Shown: positions 22,090 through 35,600, counted from the first letter of the stretch. The stretch is 64,000 nt of DNA from Andrena cerasifolii (GCF_050908995.1 NC_135118.1:6200001-6264000); one strand, 5' to 3'. Numbers and translations are program-made. The notes: generated by a model from the sequence alone, not told the origin.

Positions 22090-22619
22090 TTAACCCTTAA
22101 CTGGTATACTGTTTGTGGCAAACGTGACCGGTATACTTATATAATTGAACGAACTTACCTAGTGAAGTTCGATTAGAGTTGTATAAGCGCCTCCTCCGAA
22201 AAGATCAAATTGTAGTACCCCTACGATTTGATCTTGAGGAGGAGGCGCTAAATACAATTATATAATTGAACGAACTTACCTAGTGAAGTTCGATTAGAAT
22301 TGTATAAGCGCCTCCTCCGAAAAGATCAAATTGTAGTACCCCTACTATTTGATCTTAAGGAGGAGGCGCTAAATACAATGGGGTCGTGGCAGACCCCAAA
22401 TAAAAAAGGACACAGAAATTTGTAAAGTCGACCCTGAATCAACCTCTATGAATATTTTATTCTTAGGTAATGTGTAAAATAATAGAAACCTAGAAAGTTA
22501 AACTATTATTATAAAATTAATTAGAAAAACAGTTTACAAGCTTAGACAACCAAGAATTTTGCAGCGAACTTTGCGTGCCTGGGGTCTTGAGCGACCCCAA
22601 GATACCAGTTAAGGGTTAA
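22090..22619 (-). mobile_element. TTAA-flanked piggyBac-type MITE, copy a (with insertion)
   Basis: TTAACCCTTAACTGGTAT at the left and ATACCAGTTAAGGGTTAA at the right are inverted ends with TTAA at both edges. The element matches 25228-25515 and 62625-62917 in reverse orientation, including GGGGTCGTGGCAGACCCC and the TTTACAAATTTCTGTGTCC-type core. Unlike them it carries an extra block of about 240 bp (22138-22379) next to the left end. No transposase. The TTAA target and short ends suggest mobilisation by a piggyBac-like enzyme, which is inferred. Confidence 0.75.
22138..22379 (+). repeat. Tandem pair of 121-bp hairpin units inside the MITE
   Basis: Two direct copies differ at three positions (G/A near 22178, G/T near 22225, G/A near 22236). 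Each unit contains GAACGAACTTACCTAGTGAA followed by GTTCG, which can fold. Each also has a longer hairpin with stems GCGCCTCCTCC/GGAGGAGGCGC and GATCAAAT/ATTTGATC. The block is absent from the two sibling MITEs, so it is a nested insertion followed by a recent tandem duplication, or a tandem insertion. Confidence 0.85.
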
Positions 22620-24643
22620 ACCAGCGTCCCGTGGAAGTAGAAACGTATTCGTGGAGTCTCTTCCCTTAATGACCCGTGCTCGAAAAAAGAAGCACGGTCG
22701 GAGCGGAGTTTCCAAGGGAAACACGGTGATATCCACGTCCCCACAGTTGGCAACGAGTGGCGCCGCTCGAAATGAGTAATGGGACCGTTGAAAGAAATCA
22801 CTAGGAGGCGCGGTGTAGCGATAGAGGCGAGCAATGACGAGAACTCGGCGGAGGCGTCTTTTGTACCCGCTCCGGTGTCTATAGGGGCGAGCAAGGTGTT
22901 AACATAGATCCGGCTAATACGATGTTAATGATATGCCGGCGTGTACCTGCGAAGCATCGCATAAACGTCGCATAAGCGTTTGCGCGTCGGATGCGTTTGT
23001 ATGTAACAAATTGCGAGTTACGCCGGTGTGACGATAGCAAATTAATTCACCGCTGACGGAGCGGGGTTAATTGTTACGAGACGGATCTTTAACGAGTCAC
23101 GGGGGACACGCAGAATTTCGTTGTGGACACTCTTCGGACTACGTTCGCGCGGCGAAGCTACTGTGCGATTGGCAGTCGGGAGGATCGATCGGAGGGGGTG
23201 GCGGAAGGAGCGTCGAGGGTGTACCGTTCGAAGCCTCGGCTATAAGAATTCGTTCGTTACGCGTAATGAGAGGCAGCGATTGGGCCGCGTGGCTCGTTAA
23301 GTTCACCGTGAACGCATCGATCCTGATCCTTCCGTTATTTGTCAGCGGCGGCGGAACACGTCGAGCAGGCTCGGCTTTCTACGCGGGAACATCTGTTCGC
23401 CGATTATGCGTACGCGGTTGCGCGCGTAACGACGGTAATTACTTTTTCGTTTGCGGAATAATTAGTGCAAAGTTATTGGGTACCACTGTTCTTGCGGTGC
23501 TTGTTAACGGGTGAACGATGATCGCGCGTTAATCAAACTTCCAGAGTGGTGCGCGCGGCGTGTACGTACGAGCACGTATGTTTTGCCAATCGTTGTCGAT
23601 ACTGGTTAACATTACCGATTATGGCTGGCGACTAATGGGGAGCTGCGAGGATTACTCTAGCTAAGATCGATCGCTGTGCATAGGGGGGTAGTCTTCGTTT
23701 CAATCTGCAACCGTGTATTATGCTGCTGTGCTAAGCACGGGGACATTATCAGATGCTTTTATTAATTTCATTTCACGCGGCTTGCTTCCCAAAGGGGACC
23801 ATTTAACTTTAGGAAGAGGCTTCCACTGATTTCACTTCTGTCCGCTAGTCGCATCGCGGGTTTATAATTGACGGGTAAAGGGGGAAACCAGGGAATGCCA
23901 CAAAGCAGCTTTATTGAGAGAATTAAGTGCTTTGTTCAGAAACTTTAACGTTATAAGGTGAATGTCCCAATTTCTGCTCGTGTCCCCATTTCTGCTGATT
24001 TCGTATTTTTCTTATTGTTATAAGCGTCACGTTTGTACTGTAGTTGCAACAAAATAGTTTTAAATTATTTGAACATTTACGCGGGTATTGCGCGAGCTTG
24101 GGGCTAATCAAAGTGCAGCGTAAGCAACGAGAAACTTTTAAGATGAGAGGCACGTGATTTTTCGACCGTGTTTTAGCCGGTTGTGGTAAGGAAGGAACGG
24201 GGTCGCTATTGGTATTTCATAATTGGGCAGAAAATAGTTTTTGCAGTAAAAGTTCTTATTTAATAATAAAAATAGATATCGTATTGTGCTCTGGATGTAG
24301 ATTTTTTTTTACTATTTTTTATTATTTTAAGTAGAAAACAGGTGATTAGGTTTAGGGCGGAGTGAATTACCGTCGTGTCCGCATTTCTACTTACTAAAAT
24401 TTAAGAAAAACCAGAAATTGGGACATTCACCTTATTGCGGGGATATTTGAAATTTCTAACCCTTTGTGATTCGACAGTTCTGTAGTCCCATTTGCCATCA
24501 ACAGAATATCCCACAGGGTTTTTCCCCTTACCTTTCAATTATTGTATCTCGATTGATAAAAATACTAATGATAAATGAGAAACTACTGCAGCCCCTCCAG
24601 AAGCGATTTCCCTCGAAATATCTTTCCTCCGAAAAGTTCGACG
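22620..24643. other. Intron 1 block, no gene recognised
   Basis: CpG-rich to about 23900 and AT-rich beyond. A 147-codon open frame (23071-23514, +) has no recognisable domain. Unlike the adjacent elements, no inverted ends were found. A candidate regulatory interval by position only. Confidence 0.35.
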
Positions 24644-25843
24644 TAGGGTAGACCGGAGGCGGTATTAACAATTTGACTTTGGAATACGCCTACGCAAAAA
24701 CTATTACAGTTAGAACAAAAGTTCTGATACGAAAATGTTACTTACTTATCTGACATTATTGAGCCACAACAGTTTCGCTGCATGCCAAATAATATCCAGG
24801 TTATTAATAAAAAATGAGAAGGGGAGAAAGTGTTACAACCGTCCCTGACCTCGGGTCGGTTGTAACACTGCATGGAGTCGATAGTAGCACAAATTTAACT
24901 CTACAGAATAAAAATATTTATTAATTTTAATTATAGTAGTAAATGAAAAAAGTAAGATTTATAATCAATTACGCGGTATCGCAATCGTGGGAGAAATAGA
25001 AAACGTTTTGGCTGGTACATTCTTCGTGCGATCAATCCTTACATTCAGCACCCATTTATCATTTGTCTGCTTGTGTTGTGCTATATGATTCCATGCAAAC
25101 AACACAATATTATTCATCTTCTTTGTCACTATTCGGTTCTGTCGCGGTACAACCCCGACTGCCGATGTTACAATCGCCCCTAGCCAGGCTTTTGAACTTA
25201 AATTATAAATTTTGATTAACGAGACACTTAACCCTTAACTGGTATCCTGGGGTCGCTCGTGACCCCAAGCACCCAAAGTTCGATGTACAATTTTCAGTTG
25301 CCTAAGTTGGTAAACTGAATTTCTAATTAATTTTATAATAATAGTTTAACTTTCTGCGCTTCTATTATTTTATACATTACCTAAGATGAAAATATTCATA
25401 GTGGTTGCTCTAGTGTCGACTTTACAAATTTCTGTGTCCTTTTTTATTTGGGGTCTGCCACGACCCCAGTATACCAGTCACGTTTGCCAAAAACAGTATA
25501 CTAGTTAAGGGTTAAAAGTGATCACTAACGATCAGTATTACTTTAAAAATGGCCAGATTAAATATTAAAAAATAAATAAATAAAAGAACACGTACTTGCA
25601 AAGGGAGTATTTATATTACAATTTCAAGTCAGTAAGGAAAAGTTACTTTAGGGTATCGAAAAGTTATTTTCTTCGCTATGCATGTCTATTGTGTATCTAT
25701 ACTGCTAGGACACGGATGCGTGTATTCCAAATCCCATTCTTCATCATATATCCAAAATTGTTGTTAATATCTATCATATGTTCTGAGATATTTAACGCGT
25801 TACAATCGCCTACCCCTGTTACTATCGCCCCCTGTCTACCCTA
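24644..25843. mobile_element. TAGGGGAGACC-family DNA transposon, copy C
   Basis: The left end TAGGGTAGACCGG and the right end CTGTCTACCCTA are inverted, with TA at both edges. TTACAACC/TTACAATCGCC words flank the termini (24830, 25166, 25800, 25820), the diverged counterparts of copy A's TGTAACAA motif. A piggyBac-type MITE (25228-25515) has inserted into it. No open frame is recognisable as a transposase. Length without the insertion is about 910 bp. Confidence 0.65.
25228..25515 (+). mobile_element. TTAA-flanked piggyBac-type MITE, copy b
   Basis: A 288-bp element with TTAACCCTTAACTGGTATCC at the left and TATACTAGTTAAGGGTTAA at the right, TTAA at both edges. Palindromic GGGGTCGCTCGTGACCCC sits near the left end. 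It is nested within copy C, so it inserted later. No coding capacity. Confidence 0.85.
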
Positions 25844-28800
25844 CGTAATAATATGTCGATATCAAGCTCAAGGTTTCGACCGATGTGTGGGCGAGTCGTT
25901 TGGCGGTAGCTTATTTACCTATCGAGTTTAGCAAAATCAAATCCCCTGCGAGAACGTAACGAGAACCGTCTGGACGGCGAGCGGCTCGAATTCGATCCGA
26001 GGAATCACGCTCGTGCGACGAGACGAGTGGATCCCCGGTGCGCCTTTGCATAATGAACGACGCGTCGATTAGCCTCGAACTCGTTCAATTTACGAGCACA
26101 CCGCCGGTCACGTCGCCTTCCCAGCTAACCGCGCACCGCTCGATTTCGGTATCGACGGCAAGGCATCGGTTCCGTGCGAATTACATACGCGAAACGTAAT
26201 GGCAATAACGCGCGAATGCAACGGGGCGCATATCGACCGGCCGTGTAATTACGGCCCTGGACACGGAAGCGCCTCGATATCTCCGTAATATCGGTTTTCA
26301 GGATCGTGGCCTACGCTCTCCTCGTGTCTCCCTTTCCCTGTCTCCGCGAGCTTCTTCACTTGTTCCATCTCTCCCTCCTTTCCCTCTTCCACGATCTTTT
26401 TGTTCGCCATTCTCCAACACTGTCGCCACAGAGGGCAGGGAGCTCTCCCTTCGAAGGACGGAAGAGGGTTTTTCAATTTCGATTGCTCGATCCACTCTTC
26501 TGCTTAACTAATTCACAATTTCGGGGAGAGACGTAGTGGAATTGAAAGTTTACTTGTCTGAAAAATTTGACTGCTATAAAATAATTTGTTCAATTATTCC
26601 TCCATGGTTTTAATCAACCCTTACAGACACTTTGCGTTAACGATGCACGGAAGTCCAACCGTACCTATACTTCCCCGTGGAAATACGGTATAATTGATAA
26701 TTTAACACTGTTTAGATAATGAAGTGAAATCAGTGGTTGCACTCTCAGTTGTGCCCGATCGGTTATAGTGGTTATACTGTCGCAAGAAATGCATATACGC
26801 TTTTCACAGCGTTGCATCGCATGACCAACAAGGAGGAGGAGATGGAGGAGTTGGAGGAGAGAATTCGGAGGTTCGTCCACTCGGTTAACTCGCCTTATTA
26901 TACCGTCGTTAGCCACTCATACTTTGTTATTACACCCGGGCGCTGTTTATCCCTGCGCCTTGGCCGATTCGATGGGAGCACGGCGGAGGCCCGGCCGTAC
27001 TCGGTGATTGACGGAATCGGCAATTACGGCGCGGATTCTCGCACGTACTTACCTACCGGTGGCCGTCCTCCTGCATCGAGCTTGCACGCAGCTCGCGGCG
27101 GCAACCGGTTGCCGCCGCTCTTTAAAAGCTGCACGTGTCCCCCGGTCCGCATAGGAACGGCCTCGTTGAACGCCGCGAATTCGGTCTCCTCTTTCCCGCA
27201 ATTTCTCGGGGCCCAGGGGCCCCCTCCCCCAGGAGACGGCTGTGGGGAACGCTGATCCGGCAGGAATGTCGTCTCTTCGAAAAAACGATCGATATGTGTA
27301 TCGCGAAGATTGAATTTCACTCGGGACCGACGCACAGTGGTCTGTCCAATAACAATCTAGCGGGACAAAAGGCGCGGGACGTACATAAATCGTCAGTTAG
27401 GTGGAAATGTTTATTATTCCTTTGGAAAACACCGTTTACATTGTTCTACCACCCTTAAAACTTCAAAGTCAGCCTCCAAGGGTTTTTTGAAACCGAAATT
27501 CGCATTCTGCGGTTTCTTAAAATGTAGAAAGCGAATGTGAACTGTGTTTTGTAAAGACAAATTGTTTAGAACCGCGTTATTTAGAATGAATTACACTTTT
27601 CAGCCCCTATCATCACCATTTTTAAAGATAGAATTATTTTAATTATGTATAAAAATTATGTAGAGTTTCAAATATTTATAAAGCAAATAGAACAAAGCAG
27701 CGCAAACATTTTCAGGTTCCATGAGGTTCCTGGGTACCTAGAGCTTTTCCAAAGAAAGCTGTTGAAAAGTTCCATCATTTTTATGATTAATATTTTAATT
27801 CTGTTCGTTGGAAATTAAAGTACCCATGGCTGAAGCTTGATTTACTAATTACTTGTACCCCTGCAATCCACCATTCAAAATACTAGCAATTTAAATCGCG
27901 ATACAATTGAGCACTTCTGACATATAGCTGATATTGACGGATTCTAACAGTCGGCCCTTAAGGGGCCGAGTTCCGTACGTTTCGCCGATCGTTACTTTTA
28001 TGAAATACGCATAAAGTTGCATACCTCACGTCGTTCCGACATCTCTGACTCGGTAGCTTGTGGTATGACCAAGATTCATTCATTTTGGATGGTCATGATT
28101 TTGGACTTTTGTCCCTGTAGACCATCAATACAGACCAGACGACTGTGCGACGCGCAGCAGTCGGCCGAGCTGAAACCCTTTCTTCGCGATATCAAGTGCC
28201 ACTACAACAAACATTCTCTAACGTTAGAATTTCGCCGATTTCAAGCCGAGGACATTTCGCTTTATTAACCGCCGGAGTCTTTTCTGCGATACCCGTCCTC
28301 TGTTTGCTGCACAAACATGTGATCGTGGGATTTTGATGTGTAACCCATCAAGGGGACGGGGGGTTAAATCGTAGTAATGGAATTAATTGATCCTTGTCTA
28401 GAACACTGGGCGTGTGGCAGAGGGTAGTTTTCCGCACCGACCATTTCGATCCTCTCGCCCTGACAGTAATATTTTTTCATATGCCCCGTTCACGGCGGCG
28501 GCTTTCAGAAGGGGATCGAGCAGAAGGAGTGGCGGTAGCCTCGCCAGGGAAAATATGAGAACGAGAAGGGGATAGAGGGTTCGTAGAGGGGACCGAGAGA
28601 GTCGCCTCGCGTTTGTCTTTCACGGGTTGAATGATATCGCTCGGCGGAGTAAATAAAGCTTGAAGCGCGCGGGCCTTTGAGATGATTTTCCCGGCGCGGC
28701 CGCGAAATTCCTCGTAAAAATTTAGCCGCTCGGTGAGAAACGGTTCGGCGGGCCGCATAAAAATACCACCGGCCTCCCCGTCACTCGCGCGGTTAACGTT

Positions 28801-29254
28801 CACGCCTTCTTAACGTCGAGTTACTGCCGCTTTAACGGACTCTTTAGAGCTTCAAATAGATCTCCGTCGGCCCCCGACGCTCTCTCTCTCTCGCATCCTT
28901 TCCCATCTAGACGTTTTTAAAGCCGCGCTCACGAAACTGCCCCCTTAGCCCGGAGGTAATTAACGTTAAATTGTTGCCGTCGTTACTATACGACGTCTCG
29001 CCCTTGCCATCTGGTTCCCGTCGTCGTTCACGGAGCAGGGACAGAAATCACGACTCTTTCGTTTTCGACTTTACTGCCGCATCTTTTCGCCGGGACCATT
29101 GTTACGACCTTGTTTATACCGCTGACGAACCGGGCGTCGCGATGCAGCTTCTATAAATAAGAAATGCGGCTACCAAATTTGGATTTCGCTGGAACTTGTT
29201 CTTACGGGCGAACAAAGAGCGTGGGACAGTGTACTCGAATTTTTGTGGCTATGA
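25844..29254. other. Intron 1 block, CpG-rich then mixed; no gene recognised
   Basis: The parts at 25930-27260 and 28480-29160 are CpG-rich and repeat-poor, with a CTCTCT tract near 28877. A 172-codon frame at 26737-27255 and neighbours overlap frames on the other strand and carry no recognised domain. 27400-28000 is AT-rich. Regulatory content is possible but not shown. Confidence 0.35.
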
Positions 29255-29969
29255 TTAAGGGGGTAGGTTACCCTCGATAGCCCTGAAAAAGACCCTTTTT
29301 CAAACGCAAATTGTAAAATGATAAATAACAGTAGAGAGAACGTTTTTTTCCATTTTAATCGTTATTCTATGAGCTTTAACACAAAAGAAGAAAAGTCTAA
29401 ATATCTCTATGTATATAACAGTTGTGAGTGAAAACGTAAAGACGTGTACCCGGTGTACCGTTTGATGGTGAACATAAAATCTCGAAAACCGCTCCAACGA
29501 TTTGATTGAAAATTTAATCAGAGATGCAGAAAACCATTCTCTACGATGTGTCGGAAGCAGATTTTCGAGAAAAAAAATAATACAATTTTTATGTTGAAAA
29601 ATACGATTTTATCGATTTCTTGTATGAAAAATATTTTTTATCTTTTTTTTAAGAATTCATCTCGAAAATCTGCTCCCGACACATCGTAGGGAATGGTCTC
29701 TCATTAATTTTTCATTCAAATCGTTGGAGCGGTTTTCGAGATTTTATGTTCACCATCAAACGGTGCACCGCGTACACGCCTTTACGTTTTTACTCATAAC
29801 TTTTATGTACATAGAGATATTTAGACTTTTCTTTTTTTGCGTTAAAGCTCATTGAATAACGATTAAAACTGAGAAAAAAACGTTCTCTCTACTGTTATTT
29901 ATCATTTTACAATTTGCGTTTGAAAAAGGGCCTTTTTTTAGAGCTATCGAGGGTAACCTACCCCCTTAA
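29255..29969. mobile_element. Self-complementary MITE, TTAAGGGGG family (715 bp)
   Basis: The ends begin TTAAGGGGGTAGGTTACCCT and are mirrored at 29969. The two arms remain nearly complementary for most of their length (for example CGTTCTCTCTACTGTTATTT on the right against its complement on the left), meeting near 29612. TTAA lies at each edge. No credible coding frame. Confidence 0.8.
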
Positions 29970-30030
29970 GTGGGTATAATAACTAAAATGTAGTTAAACT
30001 CAGTACAGCAATGGCTGCGCAGTTTTATTC

Positions 30031-30395
30031 ACAAGGGAAGATCCCTAATTCGGACATCCAAAAAATTATGAAACGCTGAGGATATGCAGGGGATAAATAG
30101 GTATGTTTTGTGCTATTTTTTTGCTCCCCAAATTTACTCTAAGGGGTGAAAGTGACCTCTGAAAATCCGGTTATTTTCCAATTTTGTGTTATAATACTTC
30201 GTTTAATTAGGATTATGATTTTGGTAAAAATGATACGCGAGTTATAACACAAATTCAGAAAATGGTCCGATTTTCAGGGGTAAATTTCACCCCCTTAGAG
30301 TGAATTTGAGCAGCAAAAAAAAATTGCCTAATACATATCTATATAGCCTCTACATATCCCCTAAGTTTCATAACTCTCTGATTTTCAAGGGTGAC
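30031..30395. mobile_element. ACAAGGGAAGATC self-complementary MITE, copy 1 (diverged)
   Basis: The left end ACAAGGGAAGATCCC and the internal words ACTCTAAGGGGTGAAAGTGA and GAAAATCCGGTTATTTTCC match copies 2 (39321-39756) and 3 (63424-63858). The right end is decayed (TTTTCAAGGGTGACTAA). It is shorter and more diverged than its siblings. Confidence 0.65.
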
Positions 30396-31960
30396 TAATG
30401 TTAAGTTTACAGAAGATAGAACTTCAACTCTGATCGTGACTAAGGAAAAGTGAAAAGCACCACTGTAGTCGTGTCGTGAAATTGCACCTTACCCCGTGGA
30501 ATTTTGCTAAGATTCGATCCAGTGCCTCGACGTGGCCAGATGTCACGGTAACGGTTAATTTGTCGCGAAAAAGAAGCCCCGTAATGCTGTTGTCGTACAA
30601 GATCTCGCGAGGCGAGGGAAGGGTTCGGGGGGAGGAAGGTGGGAGGAGGCTTCTGCACTCCCTGGGTATGTACCCGGGATTTCAGCGACGAGAAAAAGAC
30701 ACATGGTAGGTGGAAGAAGCGACGGCAAGGAAACGAGGGGGAGAGACGGTAGGGGAGGATCAGTCTAGCGGAGTCGGCGGGAGCAAAGACTGTCCATTCG
30801 TATCTCCGGCTCCGCCATCTTTCTGATGGGAATTGCGCGCGCGTCTCTCGCACCTATCGTTCTTTGCCATGTTAGGTACAGTTTGCTCTGTTCCAAGGTG
30901 TTTCTGTAAAATGAAACAGATGCTGCATGTGCTTGAGAAGCTACTATACCTTGCAGAGTAAGTTGCTAACACCCCGAAGTGTCTTGCAGGCAAGTAAGAG
31001 CTCAGACAGGCATTGAACATAACTACTTTTTGGACGCTAGTGTTAAGTGCAGTCCTGTAATAAGTGGCTAATACACTCGGTGGTTTTTATCCTCAAGAAT
31101 ATTGCTCTGCACAGCTTTTGCGGGGGCTAGTGTTAATTACTACACTTCTGCAAGGTGCATTAGTGCACGTATCATAATGTGAAATGTGAAAGATGCACTC
31201 GAAAGGTGTCTATAATATACTTAGAAGGTGCCCCAAGGTATCTGAAGAGATACATCGTAAAGTCAGAAGTTAAATGCCATCATCGATCAAGCCAGTAAGG
31301 CCCAAGCCTGTGCACACTGTATCCCGTTTTAGGATTCAGTGTACTCCTCAATGGGATCAATGGAAACAGAATGAGAGATGAAATGCACACTCGATACGAC
31401 CCCAAGTGTGGCTCATCGTCTTCGCCCGTTTTTTTTCCAAGCTCCTCGTTCGGACGCTCGAAACATGTTTACTTTAGCACCCAAATGGTATTCCCTATTT
31501 CTCTTCCACTCGCTATAGGTACATTCACGGTCAGCGAAATAGGAGAGCTGCTCAAATCACCCAGGCGTTAAAGTAAACACATTTCCAGCACCGGGACAAT
31601 CGGCGTGAAAAACAACGTGGGAGAATAAACATGGGAGCCGCGGTTGGGGTCGTAAGGAGTGTCTCCACTTTCATTCATATACCGTTCATCCCATTGAAGG
31701 ATCCACGGAAGGCTAAAGTAGCAGGTTGTACATAGCTATGTCGATGAGTCACTATAAGGTGCTACTTTCGACACCCAAGATTCCATTTAAGCTTACGTTC
31801 ATGCCTTGCTGATTTTACATTAGGTAGGTAGGTACTACAGATATTTGTACCATTACAGATATACCTGAAGGACTCTTAGAGCGCAGTGAGAAAATATTTT
31901 GAAAGATACCGCACAGGCTGCCTGAACTGCATTTAAGATTTCAAGCACACCATTTGCATA
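30396..31960. other. Intron 1 block, no gene recognised
   Basis: Mixed composition. A minus-strand frame of 137 codons (30440-30853) lacks known motifs. TAGGTAGGTAGGTACTAC at about 31825 is one of several GGTAGGTAC words. No inverted repeat ends found. Confidence 0.35.
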
Positions 31961-32629
31961 CAGTGAGCAAAAAAAGTATTTGGACGGTTTTTAAAATCGC
32001 ATAACTTTTTTAGAATTGGTCCAAACGACTTGAGTTTTTTTTAGAAGCTAGAAGGATTAGTTTGCTAAATGACGTATTTGGTCGTTTTGAACAAAAATGT
32101 ATTTGGTCGGAATAGCGAAAAAAATAGTAAAGGTCGATTTTTAAACTTTTTTTTGTGAGCTTGTAATGAAAGTTTAAAAAAACCGTTTGTAGAGTGCAGT
32201 AAGTTGTATACGTGCCTAAAATTTCATCAAAATCGGTTTACAAACGTTTAAAGATCGCAGAATAAGGTCGAAAATCGCTGATTTCGGGAATTTTCGCGAT
32301 TCTCGACCTTATTCTGCGATCTTTAAACGTTTGTAGCTCGGAGCAACGTTAACCGATTTTGATGAAATTTTAGGCACGTATTCAACTTACTGCAATCTAC
32401 AAACGGGTTTTTTGAATTTTCATTACAGCCTCACAAAAAAAAGTTAAAAAAACGACCTTTACAATTTTTCTTTTTCTATTCCGACCAAATGCATTTTTTT
32501 CAAAGCGGCGAAACACGTCACTTAGCAAACTAATCCTTCTAGCTTCTAAAAAAAACTCATGCCGTTTGGACCAATTCTAAAAAAGTTATGCGATTTTAAA
32601 AACCGTCCAAATACTTTTTTTACTCACTG
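31961..32629. mobile_element. TA-flanked palindromic MITE, mariner-like (669 bp)
   Basis: It starts CAGTGAGCAAAAAAAGTATT and ends with AAATACTTTTTTTACTCACTG, flanked on both sides by TA (31959-31960 and 32630-32631), the Tc1/mariner target duplication. The arms are complementary for about 320 bp on each side of a centre near 32295 (TCGACCTTATTCTGCGATCTTT and its complement). No coding frame. Confidence 0.85.
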
Positions 32630-32631
32630 TA

Positions 32632-35600
32632 TCTACGCTGCTGTTCACAAGCATTAGGTCAGCTACTCTGTGTGAAATAAAAACTACCCTGAAAATTCTT
32701 ACAAATTTCTTGAAGAACTCTGAGGGATGTTACTTTACTTAATACTTTAAACTAAAACCAGTGGAGAGTACAGAATCTCCACCAAACATCAGATTTTCCG
32801 CAAGTACAGCAGGTGTCTCAATGCTTACGAAATACCACAGATGACAATTTGATGTTTACGCAAGAACACGACACAGTACCCATGTTCACGGAAGTTGGAC
32901 TCGGTTCGAGAAAGTTGGCTTGTGTCGAAGCGAGTTGGAACGCGTTGAAGGGGATCCGCACGAGTTGGATCGACTTCGAGTAGTTGCAAGTTGGCCGGCG
33001 CGGATTGCCGCGTGTCCGTGCGGATCCGCGCGAGTCGAAACGGTTTGGAGCGTGTCCGAGTCGAGAGGTCCGCCGTGACAGCGGCCCGTAAGATTCCTGC
33101 GGCTTGTAGCGACAGTGTAAGCCTGCCCTTCGCTCTCCTCCAGCCGGTGATTCGTGACTGATTAGAACGGGTCAAAGTTGAATTCAAGACAGGGATCGAA
33201 TTCGCGTGTCGTGCGAACGCACGTGATATCTCGTTGCGTATTCTAGGATCGCGTGCGAGCCGTGTAGCAGCCGCATTGTCAAGTTTCTCCGGTTACTTTG
33301 CCCAAGCGCCGATAACTCCGCGATCAGATCGCTGTTCAGCTCGACTCGAACACGTGTAATCCTGTTTACGAAGAACCCTTTGCCTGCGAGTTCTCTCGCA
33401 GGACTTGCGCGGGGACTTATTGGGTCCCGCGTGCACTCCGCTTTCCTGCGACGCGTCGACGGGAGGCTCGGAGTGGCCCATCTAGAATTTTCGGTGGACG
33501 AGTCACGAGGGTATTTCCGCGGTACGTACATCAGAAATCGTGTGAACGATTATTGCCCCGTCATAGACGCCCAGACTAATCAGTGGCGCGATTCTCGGGA
33601 GAAAGTCGAGTCGTGACCGAGTTTCTTTTATCGCCCCCTGATATTGGGACTGTTTTCAGCGCCCATATCGGCCGAATCGTTCCGCACGTGTTAGTGGGTT
33701 TGACGAAACAGCGGTTTCAAGTACGCGTTTCCGATACCTTTCGTTTCGCTTAATTGCCTCTAGTGTCGATCGATCGATAAACCTAGAGCGTGTTAAAAAA
33801 CTTCTCCGGCTCGATAAGGGACAGATGTAGATAAGCTGATCTCGAGGATGATTGAGAATTAGCGATGTTCGGCGAAGGAACAATTGTTAATAAAGCGACG
33901 ATTTATCGGCGTGTTCGCCGACGAGTTATCGAGGCCGCGGCCGCGCCACAGGTCGGCGTGCGTACGTTCGGTATATCGAGCGCGGAATCGATACATTGTA
34001 AATTCACGGCCATAACGAATGAAGGGTTGAGGCACTTAAGTCGAAATTACGCGTCCGTACCGGTAAATTATTCCTCATCATCGGCAAACGAAAGGAGTAC
34101 CTGCGTTCTCTTTACACCTGCGTCACGCACCGCTACACCCTGCATCAGATCATCGATAAAGCATGCTTAACGTTTTCCACGAACGGTCCTCCCGGCCTCG
34201 GCGCGCACCGTCCGATCGACTCGAGTATCTCCCAATTAAAACAAATGCTTGTAATCAGCGGCCTGGCCACAACCGACCATTTCGCGGCTGGATTTGAATT
34301 TTATTTCTCAATTCGCGGCTGCGTTTTTTCCCTGCATCCGGTCAGGCTACCTTGTCGAAGGGAGCGGAAAGTCTGCTCGCAAAGCCGGATGCAATTTGTA
34401 TTTCGTGCTATTGCACGAAGTTGATTTCGATAGTCAATTGGGCCTGGGTGTGCAGAAAGCTGCCTACCCTTAAACTGACAACGACAAAAAAATAGTTAAG
34501 TGCTGTATAGATTCCATAATTTTGTGATTTTTATTTTCCAAAAAATTACTGCCAACATTATTAAAACTACCCAGTCATAGTTCCGTTTTAGGCTTAAAAA
34601 AGGCTACAGTAAATTTAAAGTGATATTAATTATACTAATTATTAAGTAACCCATTAAAAATATTGTAAATAATATAATAATAAATAAAATATACCCAGTA
34701 GAAATAGAGCTACTTTTCTTTAACAATCAAAGTGTTCAATGCAAAACTGAATTTCAAATCATTGAGGGTTGGTACTTAGTTTTCTGCTTAATTAGGCCCA
34801 GTTGCGCTCTAACTATTTATGCCAATATCGTGGCGAGGTCTTCTCAAGTTTCCTCGCACTACACGCCGGTTACGAAATAAGTTCTAGCTTGATAAATCCA
34901 GCCTGTATATCTACCTCTGCTTCGTTGTCGCATCCCACCAGTCATTCTCCATTTATTCCTCCCTTCCCAAAGCTCTGAAAGCATCCTCGCCGAACAACCA
35001 CGCAGTAGAAGCCTCGCGTGGAGCCCGTCGAGATTTCGGTTCGTCCCTTCGACGGAGGGGTTGCTTCGCGAACGCGAGAGTGTCACCGAATCGTCGGCGC
35101 GAGCAGGGAGGCCGGGGTGGAGACGTGGAAGGTACAACGGCGACGGAAGAAGGGACGTATCGGGACTGTTCCCGCAGGCCAGGATCCGTGAGGGGTTTTC
35201 GCGGCGGTGGTTGGTGCCGCGGGGGTGAAAGTGGGCTTTTAAAAGGTTCCGATGGGAAACCCAGCAGGGCGTGAATGGCTCCAGACGCGCTCCGGAGGAG
35301 ACCCGTAACGTTCCGTTACAGTCTGAACGGAGAAAGACAGAAGAAGGCAGAGAGAGAATGTCTAGGTGGGACTGAGAAAGGCGCATCGGCGAGAGAGGGA
35401 GAGCACGCAGACGGAGAACTTGGTGCGTGCACAGGGGACGCACATGCACGCACGCGTGCACGCGTGTGTCACGGCCTCGAGGTGTTCCACCACCTCCACC
35501 TCCCCACCACCTCTCGACTCTTTGTTCAGAAAAGTTCGGTTTACCTCGTTCCCTTCCGAGAGACCTGGTCCGGGTGGCTGGTTTTTCTCGTCTATTTTTG

